DNA of 60,980 nt from Ignavibacteria bacterium (GTDB lineage Bacteria; Bacteroidota; Ignavibacteria; Ignavibacteriales; SURF-24). Under the pieces are notes generated by a model. It saw only the letters and a list, made by a program, of their open reading frames with translations, searched no databases and was not told the DNA's origin. This document shows, piece by piece, positions 49,761 through 57,116 of this stretch. Within the stretch, counting starts at the first letter, position 1. Every line of letters begins with the position of its first letter. The stretch is taken from assembly GCA_025612375.1 (NCBI GenBank), contig JAAXKN010000029.1, forward strand, positions 1 to 60,980, in the 5' to 3' direction. The position numbers and the translations under genes were made by a program.

Positions 49761-50240
49761 CTATACGCGATAGATAAAGTATTCTCCTTCCTGGTGTTCG
49801 ATGCAGTCGTAGAAGGCCAAGAAATGACCCCGCCCATCCGCGGCCACCGCGTCGTTAACGAAGTCATAAAGGTCGTCTATCATGACTTTTATGAGCGCAT
49901 TACTGTTATCACACAACCTATCTTGCATGTCAGCGAGTGCGTTTTGTAACTCAACCGTGTTGTCAACACCACTCACATGATCCAGGATAAACGACGGTCT
50001 GAATGACCATAGCGAGTCGGTTACAGCATCGTAACACTTTGAGTCAGCTTCAAGGTCAGTGAGGATCATATACTCCTCACCTTCGCACTCAAACCTATTG
50101 TCGCCAAGCGCCTTCACCTTGGCATCAGGCTTGTTAAGCAACCGACGCAAGGCCGCAGGACGCGTACCACCACGAGGCAAATCATCTATCTCAGTCATTG
50201 TGAGTTGCATCCCACAGTGCGGGCATGTTACTCTCTTCAT
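49761..50240 (-). CDS. Zinc ribbon protein with HFLAxYD family end, copy 2
   Basis: A 159-residue protein: N-terminal zinc ribbon CPHCGMQLT, middle ATPase-free domain, then a C-terminal half paralogous to the protein at 45662-46099 (DSLWSFRPSFILDHV; DGRGHFLAFYDCIEHQEG; YFIYRV). Confidence 0.65.
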   Translation of the reverse strand: MKRVTCPHCGMQLTMTEIDDLPRGGTRPAALRRLLNKPDAKVKALGDNRFECEGEEYMILTDLEADSKCYDAVTDSLWSFRPSFILDHVSGVDNTVELQNALADMQDRLCDNSNALIKVMIDDLYDFVNDAVAADGRGHFLAFYDCIEHQEGEYFIYRV

Positions 50241-50263
50241 CGTGCTTCCCCCTATTTGGTGAT

Positions 50264-50437
50264 TTACGGCGTCACAATCGGCACCATTTGGATAGAGGTA
50301 CCGTTATGAATTGGAACGATCTGCACTGACGGAACGCGGCCATCGTCTTTCGGCCAGCCGTAGAAATGAACCAGCAAGCAGGCCAGCAGCAACGCGCCAA
50401 CGATCCATTTCATACAGTACCAATCGAAATCATCCAT
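50264..50437 (-). CDS. Small single-pass membrane protein
   Basis: A 57-residue protein: short N-terminus, a membrane segment (WIVGALLLACLLVHFYG), then a polar Pro-rich tail (SVQIVPIHNGTSIQMVPIVTP). ATG at 50437 after GGGGGGAAA. Downstream of a 16-bp stem-loop. Unknown function. Confidence 0.65.
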   Translation of the reverse strand: MDDFDWYCMKWIVGALLLACLLVHFYGWPKDDGRVPSVQIVPIHNGTSIQMVPIVTP

Positions 50438-50450
50438 GCGTTTCCCCCCA

Positions 50451-50487
50451 GGTCAGTAGAGTATAGCTTACCTATACTCTACTGACC
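50451..50487 (-). repeat. 16-bp perfect stem-loop before membrane gene
   Basis: GGTCAGTAGAGTATAG and its complement with a 5-base loop between 50495 and 50437. No T run; likely mRNA structure or protein site. Confidence 0.6.
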
Positions 50488-50494
50488 GCGTGAT

Positions 50495-51109
50495 CTACTC
50501 GTCTTCGTCTTGCGGATCAAGCCGGCCCGGACGCGAGCGATACGCGTCCGGCTGCTTGAAGTAGTCGTCAATCAGGCCCTTCATGTCCTCCAGCTCGGCG
50601 GCCAGGGCATCCAAGTCGGCCTTCACCCGTTTCACCATGGTGGTATCCTGGCGAATGCTCTGGTGTTCGGCCAGCGACTGCAGCAAGGCCGCCCCCGCCA
50701 TGGTGGAAAGCGACGGCTGTGAGGCTTCCTGCCAAGTGGCCGGGAAGTCCGGCGTGTCCGCGTCGGTGTCGGTGCGATTCTTCAGGTATTGCACCAACTG
50801 ACCGGCGAAACCGCCGAAATAGACCTCGTTTTCTGACGACTTGTCTTTTGTCGCGTACCACAGCACGGACGCCATCATATTAATCAGGCGACTGGCCGCG
50901 TCTCGCGTGTAGCTGGTGACTAAACGCAGTGCGCGTTCGTCAACCGCGCCATTACGGGCGGCGTACTCCATGATCTGACGCATTACCGGGCGAATGTTTG
51001 GCATCTGCGATGTTTCATGGAAGACGTCGGTGCCGGTGTCTTGCTCAATGTAACTGGCTAGACCGTTCATGAAACGGTCGGCATCGCGATTTCCGGTGTC
51101 GAATGGCAT
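50495..51109 (-). CDS. Hypothetical acidic helical protein
   Basis: A 204-residue mainly helical protein, ATG at 51109 after GGGGGAGGAAC. C-terminal Asp/Arg-rich tail. A 7-bp hairpin GCTAGGC/GCCTAGC lies at 51128-51147 before the ribosome site. Unknown. Confidence 0.65.
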   Translation of the reverse strand: MPFDTGNRDADRFMNGLASYIEQDTGTDVFHETSQMPNIRPVMRQIMEYAARNGAVDERALRLVTSYTRDAASRLINMMASVLWYATKDKSSENEVYFGGFAGQLVQYLKNRTDTDADTPDFPATWQEASQPSLSTMAGAALLQSLAEHQSIRQDTTMVKRVKADLDALAAELEDMKGLIDDYFKQPDAYRSRPGRLDPQDEDE

Positions 51110-51235
51110 TTTGTTCCTCCCCCTTATGCTAGGCATGATTGCCTAGCAAGACTGAATTTGGCATACAATTCGGTATACAATTCTATAGGCTAATTATTCG
51201 ATACACTAAGTAATGTTTTCGATTTTTTTCTTGTG

Positions 51236-51780
51236 TCGCAAAACTGTTGCACCATGCGGAAAAGGTGCCAATTATAACGCAACTTTTACCCCATTTGTTG
51301 CATCGTGTTGCAAAGTGTTGCATCATGCAACAAAATGGGAAAAATCACAACACGACTTTGGCACCAAAAATTGCATGGTAATCGCGCCGCAAAAACGGCC
51401 TAACTCGGGTCGAAAAATTAACGTCATAATTCGGCGCGATGCTAGACACCACGCCGATTCTTTGACTCAAGCGCGTGACGCAAATGGCTATGAAAATCAT
51501 GCCACGAAAATACCGAAAAAACTATGAAGCGATTTTCAGTTTTTCGTGGTACACTAATCGCGAACCCCCGTGCAACAGGTTGAAAAAACCCCATTTTTTC
51601 ACTATGCAACAGGGGTGTGCAACTTTTCGGTGAAAAGTTGCGTTATAATTGGCCACAAACTCAGGCGCCGTCTTTTTGTTGCATAACAATACTTTTTTGA
51701 AAATCTCGCGTATAAACCCGTGCAACAAAAAAAGTGTTGCATGCAACAACCCTAGGTTGTTGCGTGCAACACATTGCACC
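51236..51780. other. TGTTGCA iteron-like array, possible origin
   Basis: At least 12 exact TGTTGCA/TGCAACA copies in both orientations (51245, 51296, 51306, 51316, 51326, 51571, 51605, 51677, 51721, 51735, 51742, 51765) in a gene-free stretch. A 20-bp inverted repeat (51268-51287 / 51633-51652) flanks much of it. Iteron clusters plus inverted repeats and AT-rich stretches suggest an origin or a multi-site operator. No convincing gene in 51110-51815. Confidence 0.65.
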
Positions 51781-51815
51781 GCCACTTTTGCAGTGCCACA
51801 AAAACACTGCAAAAG

Positions 51816-52052
51816 TTAGGGCGGCGAGCGCGGGTTGTGGTCGCGCAGCGACCGCACCCAAGCGGCGAGAAGCCAGTAGTCGATCTTCGGGCTTCTCGCC
51901 ACCAAGCTCTTTTTCTCCAGTTGCACCACGTAGCTAAGGTAGGCGTCCGGGGGGCGCGTTCTCTCCCGGCGCTCGAACGCCAGGATCGAATCCCATTCCG
52001 ACCGGAACTGCGCCGTGTGAAGGCGCGTGAGTATTGCACGCCATAGGCCCAT
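51816..52052 (-). CDS. Small protein next to iteron array
   Basis: A 78-residue basic protein (ATG 52052; a longer start at 52118 is possible). Contains LEKKSLVARSPKIDYWLLAAW. Sits beside the repeat array, so a replication-initiator role could be imagined, but no motif supports it. Confidence 0.45.
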   Translation of the reverse strand: MGLWRAILTRLHTAQFRSEWDSILAFERRERTRPPDAYLSYVVQLEKKSLVARSPKIDYWLLAAWVRSLRDHNPRSPP

Positions 52053-52079
52053 ACATTCGCGTGTCTCCCTTCCTGAGCG

Positions 52080-52124
52080 TGATCGCTCACTGGAACGCCC
52101 GGTAAGGCGCTCCGTCAACGATCA
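52080..52124 (-). ncRNA. Recurrent hairpin element, copy E
   Basis: Outer TGATCG/CGATCA, CTCACT, inner GGAACGCC/GGCGCTCC (one mismatch), GTCAA. Matches the other four copies except for CACT and GTCAA at the loop. No gene stop is recognised here. Confidence 0.7.
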
Positions 52125-52364
52125 CCCCTTCTCTCACATGGTGAAAACAGGGTTTCGCGCCGTGCAACGCGTTTTCAGCCGTTTTAAGGCCCGTTTCTTT
52201 CGCGCATGGGTAATTAGTCGCGTGCGCTAGTTTCGTCGCTCTACGGGCACGCTAGGCCCTATTACGTCGATTTTAAGGGGGAAGACACCCCTCGGTATGC
52301 TCACAAGGGGCGTCTTCCAGGGGAACGCACAGCCTCACCATGGTGAAAGAAAACACATAACGCG

Positions 52365-52448
52365 TTTACAGGCGTTTTAAGCGGAGATTTTTTGTCGCAT
52401 GGCTAATTACCCGTCTGAGGGATAAAAGTCGCTTAAAACGCCTGTAAA
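52365..52448. repeat. 19-bp long inverted repeat with 46-bp spacer
   Basis: TTTACAGGCGTTTTAAGCG at 52365-52383 and its complement at 52430-52448. The gene-free stretch 52125-52508 also has CACCATGGTG; a related but shorter GTTTTAAGGCCCG copy lies at 52179. Possible origin component. Confidence 0.7.
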
Positions 52449-52508
52449 GTGCCTTTACGTCGATTTTAGCTGCATACGTTAGCTTGCACGGCGTGTTTCT
52501 TTCCCGTA

Positions 52509-52549
52509 ACCGCTCATTACTGCGCTCCGTAGAGCGCAGTATCAACGGT
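52509..52549 (-). ncRNA. Recurrent hairpin element, copy B
   Basis: Outer ACCG/CGGT, CTCATT, inner ACTGCGCTC/GAGCGCAGT, ATCAA. The stop of the metallopeptidase gene (52549-52551) is in the outer stem. Confidence 0.8.
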
Positions 52550-53460
52550 CAATCGTCGGTAATTAAGCCGTTTTCGCGTAATTCTTCCGGGCCGGGGTCG
52601 TAACCCGGCTTGCGGTAAATCGGGTCGTCGTCCTCCTTTCCGCCCGCGTAGAGGTCGTCTTCGTCGTAATTGTAGCCTAGCATTTCGCGCAGATTCTCCG
52701 CTTCGCCATCGTCTTTCTTGCTCCAACTGTAGCCGCGATCCCACCACGGTTCGTATTTGCCGCCCCAACCGTAGGTATACGCTTGCCGCAGCGGTTCGTA
52801 CTGGTGCGGCAGGAATACGTCACGATTGTTCTTGTAAAAGCGGGCGAATTTACGGATCTGGCCGGTGAGTTCGCCTAGGTTGGCGTAACAGTGCGTCGTG
52901 TGCGCCGCGTGGTAGCCGATCCCGACGTTGAAGGCCTTGCAACCTAGTTCGTCCATTACGCTGATGTCGCTGAAACTACCACAGCCTAGCTTAAAGCCAT
53001 AGTTTTTCAGCAAATTATCCAGTGTTTCATCGCCGTATTGGTAGGTTACCACGTCGGTTCCGGCACGGTCGAACTCCACGATCCAATTGTACTTTTTCTT
53101 GCAGTCAACGGCGAATATATCTGCCGTGCTCGCACCGTGTTCCTCACCTGTAGTCAGCAGTATATCCAGTGTGATACCAAGCCTAGGAAGTAGGTCAAGT
53201 AGCACATACGCTCCTAGTCGGTCGTCTAGTCTAGGCGATATAACTTCGTGGATACTGCCAGTCTTATTCTTGTATTCAACGAACATGTCGTGTGACTTAT
53301 CGTCAAATACAGTGTCCAGGTGAGCGACACCAAGGATCGGTGAGTTATTGTCGCGAAAAATGTATTCTTCTTCCGCGAAGCCGCCCGGCGTGCCGAACCG
53401 GCGGAAGTCGCCGATGTCGGCCAGACAGCGGTGACACAGGGTGTCTATGTCATATTTCAT
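52549..53460 (-). CDS. Zinc aminopeptidase-like protein (M28/M42 type)
   Basis: A 303-residue protein with a co-catalytic metallopeptidase pattern: GVAHLDTVF (HxD), RLDDRLGAYVLL (bridging Asp), LLTTGEEHG (catalytic Glu-Glu), VEFDRAG (Asp) and HAAHTTHCY (His). Residues 225-303 are an acidic tail. Such enzymes trim peptides in the cytoplasm. Purpose in a phage is unknown; host peptide-signal or toxin-antitoxin degradation is speculation. Confidence 0.8.
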   Translation of the reverse strand: MKYDIDTLCHRCLADIGDFRRFGTPGGFAEEEYIFRDNNSPILGVAHLDTVFDDKSHDMFVEYKNKTGSIHEVISPRLDDRLGAYVLLDLLPRLGITLDILLTTGEEHGASTADIFAVDCKKKYNWIVEFDRAGTDVVTYQYGDETLDNLLKNYGFKLGCGSFSDISVMDELGCKAFNVGIGYHAAHTTHCYANLGELTGQIRKFARFYKNNRDVFLPHQYEPLRQAYTYGWGGKYEPWWDRGYSWSKKDDGEAENLREMLGYNYDEDDLYAGGKEDDDPIYRKPGYDPGPEELRENGLITDD

Positions 53461-53489
53461 GCGTATTTCCCCCTTTTCCCTATTGAGCT

Positions 53490-53535
53490 TGATCGCTCAT
53501 TTGAGTCCTGCGTGACAGGACTCAATCAACGATCA
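53490..53535 (-). ncRNA. Recurrent hairpin element, copy C
   Basis: Outer TGATCG/CGATCA, CTCATT, inner TGAGTCCTG/CAGGACTCA, ATCAA. The stop codon of 53533-53823 is in the outer stem; just upstream GAGCTTGATCGCTC allows an alternative fold. Confidence 0.8.
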
Positions 53536-53823
53536 GACTTGGAAGGCGCTTGTGATAGCTTTCACAATGTCTTCTTCCGGCATCTGCCAGTCACGCGTGA
53601 GAATGACATAACGCGTGATCTTATACTGTGGTTTGATGTATTCAGTAAGCCCACAGTATTCCACATCATTACTAATGTGAAATCCGCCATCAAAGTTCAA
53701 GTCGCGAAGCGCGATCAATAATCGTGCTTCAAATTCCGTGTGTGTGGCACTGTCAATTATGAATTTTTCTTTATCCATTTCGACAGTGATCGTACGCATC
53801 GGCGGTTCAATCTTGATTTTCAT
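53533..53823 (-). CDS. Hypothetical protein
   Basis: A 96-residue protein, beta-rich N-terminal half (KIKIEPPMRTITVEMDKEK) and helical C-terminus. Sits between two hairpin elements; the same pattern as its neighbours. Unknown. Confidence 0.65.
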   Translation of the reverse strand: MKIKIEPPMRTITVEMDKEKFIIDSATHTEFEARLLIALRDLNFDGGFHISNDVEYCGLTEYIKPQYKITRYVILTRDWQMPEEDIVKAITSAFQV

Positions 53824-53846
53824 GTGTGTTTCCCCCCTAATGAGCG

Positions 53847-53895
53847 TGATCGCTCATTCTTGCACCATCCTCCAATGGTGCAAGATCAACGATCA
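53847..53895 (-). ncRNA. Recurrent hairpin element, copy D
   Basis: Outer TGATCG/CGATCA, CTCATT, inner CTTGCACCAT/ATGGTGCAAG, ATCAA. Stop of the zinc-finger protein is in the outer stem; GAGCGTGATCGCTC offers an alternative hairpin. Confidence 0.8.
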
Positions 53896-55215
53896 AGCGG
53901 TTACCAACTCCTCCTTGTTCGCTTGCGCGTCCTCGTAGCACTCGCGGCACAGGTGCTTTCCGGTTTCCTGGTCGTAGTAGTGCTGAGTCTTGAAGTGCAT
54001 TGCGCCGCACTCCTCGCACTCGAAGGCTTCCTGCGTGGCGCAGTCGTGACACCAGTAGTCGCCCTGCACCTCCACTGCGTCTTCGCTGCGAATCCAGGTG
54101 TCGCAGTGGTCGCAGCAGGTATAGTCGCCACATTCCAGACAGTGTTCGCACACGCCGTCGCCCCTCATGCCCTCTACTTCGGTCAGCGATTCGGTGTAGT
54201 AATTACCGCAGTCGCTGCACTCGTAGAGATGGCGGTCGGCGCAGTGCTGGCAGTAGGGATCTCCGGTGTCTTCGGCGTAAATCGCCTCGTCACGCGGGAT
54301 CCATTCGTCGCACCATTCGCACTGCACGAAACGCTCGTGCCAGCAGTCCGAACAGTAGATGTTGTCGTCTTCGTCGGTGTAGTAGTTGTCGTCGTCACCG
54401 TCAAGCGTTTCGCCGCAGACGCAGCAGACGCGCTCCGGCTGCAAGTCTTCCTCACGGAAATCCCAGGCGTCGATCCGGTCGATCATGTCCTGGCTTCCGA
54501 GGAGATAGCCGTGCGCCCCATTGATCCACAGCATGCCATCTGAGTCGCTATTGTTCCACAGCTCGATTTTCTTGTAGGGAACGCCCAAGTAGGACGCGAG
54601 AGTACGCGCCATTTTCAGGCATTCGATGCCGTAGGCGTTCCACAACACTAAGCCGTGCTGCTTCACGTCCTCTTGTTCGTAGGTGATCGGCGTCAGCCAT
54701 GCGCGAGCATAGCCGCGATAGCCTTCACCCCACACCGCACGTTCACGTCCACTTTCGTACGCACCTTCGATGCGTGCTTCGTAGAAACGCACCGCGTAAC
54801 TATTCATGTTTTCCAACATGTCACGCGCCGCGTTTCGACACGTCCAGTAGCATGAGCCGTGGTCGCCGAAGTCGCCGGACTGCCAAGAATGAATATCCTT
54901 GGTAAAGTCAATGGTGTAGTCCGTGGCTTCCTCGGCGTTGTAGGAAGCGATATTGCCCACTTCCGAAAGCGTCAGGGCGTCGATGGCAATCTGGTGATTC
55001 ACCTTATACCACTTCGCCAAACGCTTCGGGAAGGTGCCTCGCTTAGTGCTCCACACCCATTCAATCGCCTCTTCCGGCATGTACGGCAGATGCTGTGACG
55101 CTAAATAGTCGTAGATCAGCCGCCTGCCGGTCGAAGTGATGGCGTTTTTCGCCAGATGGACGTGAACCTTTTCCTGGCACGTCAATTCGTGAAGCTGCTT
55201 GTTAATCTCTTGCAT
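53893..55215 (-). CDS. Multi-zinc-finger protein
   Basis: A 440-residue protein. N-terminal 265 residues are a globular, Tyr/Trp-rich domain without a recognised motif. The C-terminal 170 residues have about six Cys4 zinc-binding pairs (VCCVCGETLD, YCSDCW, QCEWCDEW, YCQHC, ECSDCGNY, VCEHC, CCDHCDTW, WCHDC, ECEECGAM, LCRECY), like stacked treble-clef/LIM fingers. This end could bind RNA, DNA or protein. First gene downstream of the structured RNA region. Confidence 0.8.
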   Translation of the reverse strand: MQEINKQLHELTCQEKVHVHLAKNAITSTGRRLIYDYLASQHLPYMPEEAIEWVWSTKRGTFPKRLAKWYKVNHQIAIDALTLSEVGNIASYNAEEATDYTIDFTKDIHSWQSGDFGDHGSCYWTCRNAARDMLENMNSYAVRFYEARIEGAYESGRERAVWGEGYRGYARAWLTPITYEQEDVKQHGLVLWNAYGIECLKMARTLASYLGVPYKKIELWNNSDSDGMLWINGAHGYLLGSQDMIDRIDAWDFREEDLQPERVCCVCGETLDGDDDNYYTDEDDNIYCSDCWHERFVQCEWCDEWIPRDEAIYAEDTGDPYCQHCADRHLYECSDCGNYYTESLTEVEGMRGDGVCEHCLECGDYTCCDHCDTWIRSEDAVEVQGDYWCHDCATQEAFECEECGAMHFKTQHYYDQETGKHLCRECYEDAQANKEELVTA

Positions 55216-55255
55216 GTTATTTCCTTCCCCTTCCCTTTGGAGAGCAGATTCCCTC

Positions 55256-55880
55256 CACTAATGGCGCAAAGGAACGCCATTGGTGCAAGGAATTAGGGAG
55301 GGGAGAGGCATCCCTAAGCCTTGTCTTTCGACAGGGCCAAGGGATACCCCTCCCCGTGTTAGGGGGAAGGAAACACGCATAGCCAACACGCCTTGCCGTA
55401 AAACGGCTGTCAAGAGTCCCAACGCTTTAGCCGCACCGCCCCGCTCCCGTTGCCACGTATTCCCCACCATCCAGATGGTGTTGTTGCGTGTTTCCGCGAA
55501 GCGGATTGATTTCCGCCGGGTGCGTTCTCTTGCGTCTAGCAAGGCATGTCTAATCGCACTAACCTGCACGGGAGGATACCATCCTCCACGCTTACCGAAT
55601 CGCCTTTGGCGTAATCCTCCAGGCGAGCGCCGATGCTCGCAAGGATGCCTGGACTATCGATCCTGCGTTTTATACGGCATGTGCTCTTGTCAAGGTAAAA
55701 CCATGATTATTTATGCGCGTGTGCCAAACGCGCACCGAGTCCGCTTGTTCGCATAAAGCGATTGTGCGAAGGGATTCTATCCATAGGATCCTGCGCGGCG
55801 TTCCGTTTGTGGTGATACTACTGCCACATTCGGTTTGTGTTTCTAGCGCAGGGCTATTTTAGATAGATTCCCGCCCTTAA
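55256..55880 (-). ncRNA. Large structured non-coding RNA region
   Basis: A gene-free, GC-rich region dense in stems: GCCTTGTC-TTTC-GACAGGGC, CCAGGC...GCCTGG enclosing GAGC/GCTC, TTTATGCG...CGCATAAA enclosing a GCGCG-type stem, CCTGCGC...GCGCAGG, and CACTAATGGCG/CGCCATTGGTG at the left edge. Three strong minus-strand promoters lie upstream, so the likely strand is minus, though stems fold on either. Large phage RNAs such as GOLLD and ROOL are comparable in style; I cannot confirm identity. Confidence 0.55.
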
Positions 55881-56012
55881 TCATGGTGCCGCTAGTGGAA
55901 CGTTCCCAGCATTGCCGGGGGTGTCCAATCCTAGCAGCGTTATCTTACAAGGTATTGCTACTGATAACTTGCGTCTAGACAAGTTATCTGTTCGTTGTAA
56001 CCGAACGCTTAC

Positions 56013-56041
56013 AGTGTAGCATAACTTTAGTTTTGTGTCAA
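56013..56041 (-). promoter_or_regulatory. Tandem promoter P1
   Basis: Minus strand TTGACA (56036-56041), 17 bases, TACACT (56013-56018), TGC before the -10. Leftmost of three leftward promoters. Confidence 0.85.
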
Positions 56042-56168
56042 GAGTAAACTTCTTACCTTGTTCCCCGATAGCATCCGCTATTTGTTGGGGCATCTCAGTT
56101 TGCAAGTTTGCTCTAACACTTGCTAACGCTATGCTTTTGTGTAAGGTTCAATCAAACCGAACGCACTT

Positions 56169-56197
56169 AGTATAGCATACTGCTTATTCCCTGTCAA
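56169..56197 (-). promoter_or_regulatory. Tandem promoter P2
   Basis: Minus strand TTGACA (56192-56197), 17 bases, TATACT (56169-56174), TGC before the -10. Confidence 0.85.
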
Positions 56198-56269
56198 GAG
56201 TTTTTTCAAACTCTTTTTTCAAGTGTTTTCAGTATGCTGCTTTCAAAGTGCATCCTAACGAACAACGCT

Positions 56270-56298
56270 ATTATAGCAGGTTCAATACATACTGTCAA
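56270..56298 (-). promoter_or_regulatory. Tandem promoter P3
   Basis: Minus strand TTGACA (56293-56298), 17 bases, TATAAT (56270-56275), TGC before the -10. Perfect consensus. Confidence 0.9.
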
Positions 56299-56489
56299 CG
56301 TTTTTTCTAATGTTTTTTCAAAGTTTTTTGCTAGTGTGAATATACGCGTAAAGCGCGTATATGCGCCATCTAAGACGCGTTTGTGATAAGCGCGTATTGA
56401 TACGGGAGAATAAGGAAAACGCCTTAAAACGAACGCTAGAGGGCATTACAGGGGTTTAATGGGAAGGGAGAGGGAAGGAGAGCAAAAGA

Positions 56490-56519
56490 AAAGCCCGCTG
56501 CCAAACGGCAGCGGGCTTT
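56490..56519 (-). terminator. Terminator of short early gene
   Basis: AAAGCCCGCTGCC / GGCAGCGGGCTTT with a 4-base loop and TTCTTTT after it on the minus strand, 14 bases from the stop at 56533. Confidence 0.9.
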
Positions 56520-56532
56520 AGTGGTAGGAGTG

Positions 56533-56706
56533 TTACCAGGTGATACGGATAGCGAACTTGCATACCAGGTGAAGATCCTTACCTGCTTGCCGCCATGCTG
56601 CGCGTGATAATTGATAGCACTCGCGCCTGCTAATGCGACGCAGGCAGGAGTGCGACAGTAACAGATAAGCTATAGCTAGTCTAACATCCGCGATAACGTC
56701 TAACAT
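56533..56706 (-). CDS. Small monocistronic early protein
   Basis: A 57-residue protein, ATG at 56706 with AAAGGGGAAC before it, directly behind its own promoter and before its own terminator. Basic, with helical LAIAYLLLSHSCLRR. The isolated strong unit suggests an early host-takeover or regulatory peptide. Confidence 0.6.
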   Translation of the reverse strand: MLDVIADVRLAIAYLLLSHSCLRRISRRECYQLSRAAWRQAGKDLHLVCKFAIRITW

Positions 56707-56746
56707 GTGCGTTCCCCTTTCGACGCTGTGAGTAGCGCCTAGCGAC

Positions 56747-56775
56747 AGTATAGCACACTCTATACCACAGTGCAA
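56747..56775 (-). promoter_or_regulatory. Promoter of 57-residue early gene
   Basis: Minus strand TTGCAC (56770-56775), 17 bases, TATACT (56747-56752), TGC before the -10. Confidence 0.8.
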
Positions 56776-56987
56776 GGGGTATTGTGACTAATAGCACGAC
56801 GTAGTTAGCGGACATAAGCGGACAATGACAGGAGCGGACAAGAGCGGACAAAGATGAGTCAATGAGTCAACATACCCGCCTTTCACCTTTTACGCGAAAT
56901 GACAAGGCGACTATCAACACTCAGATTTTTTGTTGTAAAAACGCTTCGTTCTTATGTGTACTTTTGTCTTAGTAAAGCGGTTAGCTC

Positions 56988-57016
56988 TTGACAGATTTGC
57001 GTTAGTGTGTTATACT
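56988..57016 (+). promoter_or_regulatory. Rightward promoter for the structural operon
   Basis: TTGACA at 56988, 17 bases, TATACT at 57011, TGT before the -10. First promoter of the rightward genes. 56300-56480 and 56780-56980 hold no gene; ATACGCG/CGCGTAT forms a hairpin near 56342-56360. Confidence 0.85.
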
Positions 57017-57116
57017 TATCTTAGCATACAAGGACACTGTATGCAATACTTCCCCTTAGTAGAGGGCTGGTAGTTCCCCCTTGCTATCAGCCCTCTCCGC
57101 GGCCCAAAGGTGCAAC

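Noticed and set aside
51236-51780. CRISPR array
   Set aside because: Repeat units are 7 bases, in both orientations and unevenly spaced; no equal-length spacers and no cas operon (the Cas4-like nuclease at 33702 belongs to a recombination set).
51522-52090. Overlapping frames on both strands in the repeat array and beside it
   Set aside because: Low-complexity Lys/Arg/Cys-rich sequence, no ribosome sites, and covered by TGTTGCA repeats; only 51816-52052 was kept, with low confidence.
53740-54543. Long + strand reading frame of 267 codons over the zinc-finger gene
   Set aside because: Antisense to a much better gene with regular Cys-x-x-Cys motifs; the + frame is only Val/Ala/Leu low-complexity produced by the Cys/Glu/Asp codons opposite.
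55280-55756. 158-codon + strand frame and a 103-codon minus-strand frame in the structured region
   Set aside because: Pro/Arg/Cys-rich without protein character, no ribosome site; the sequence is better explained by many nested stems.
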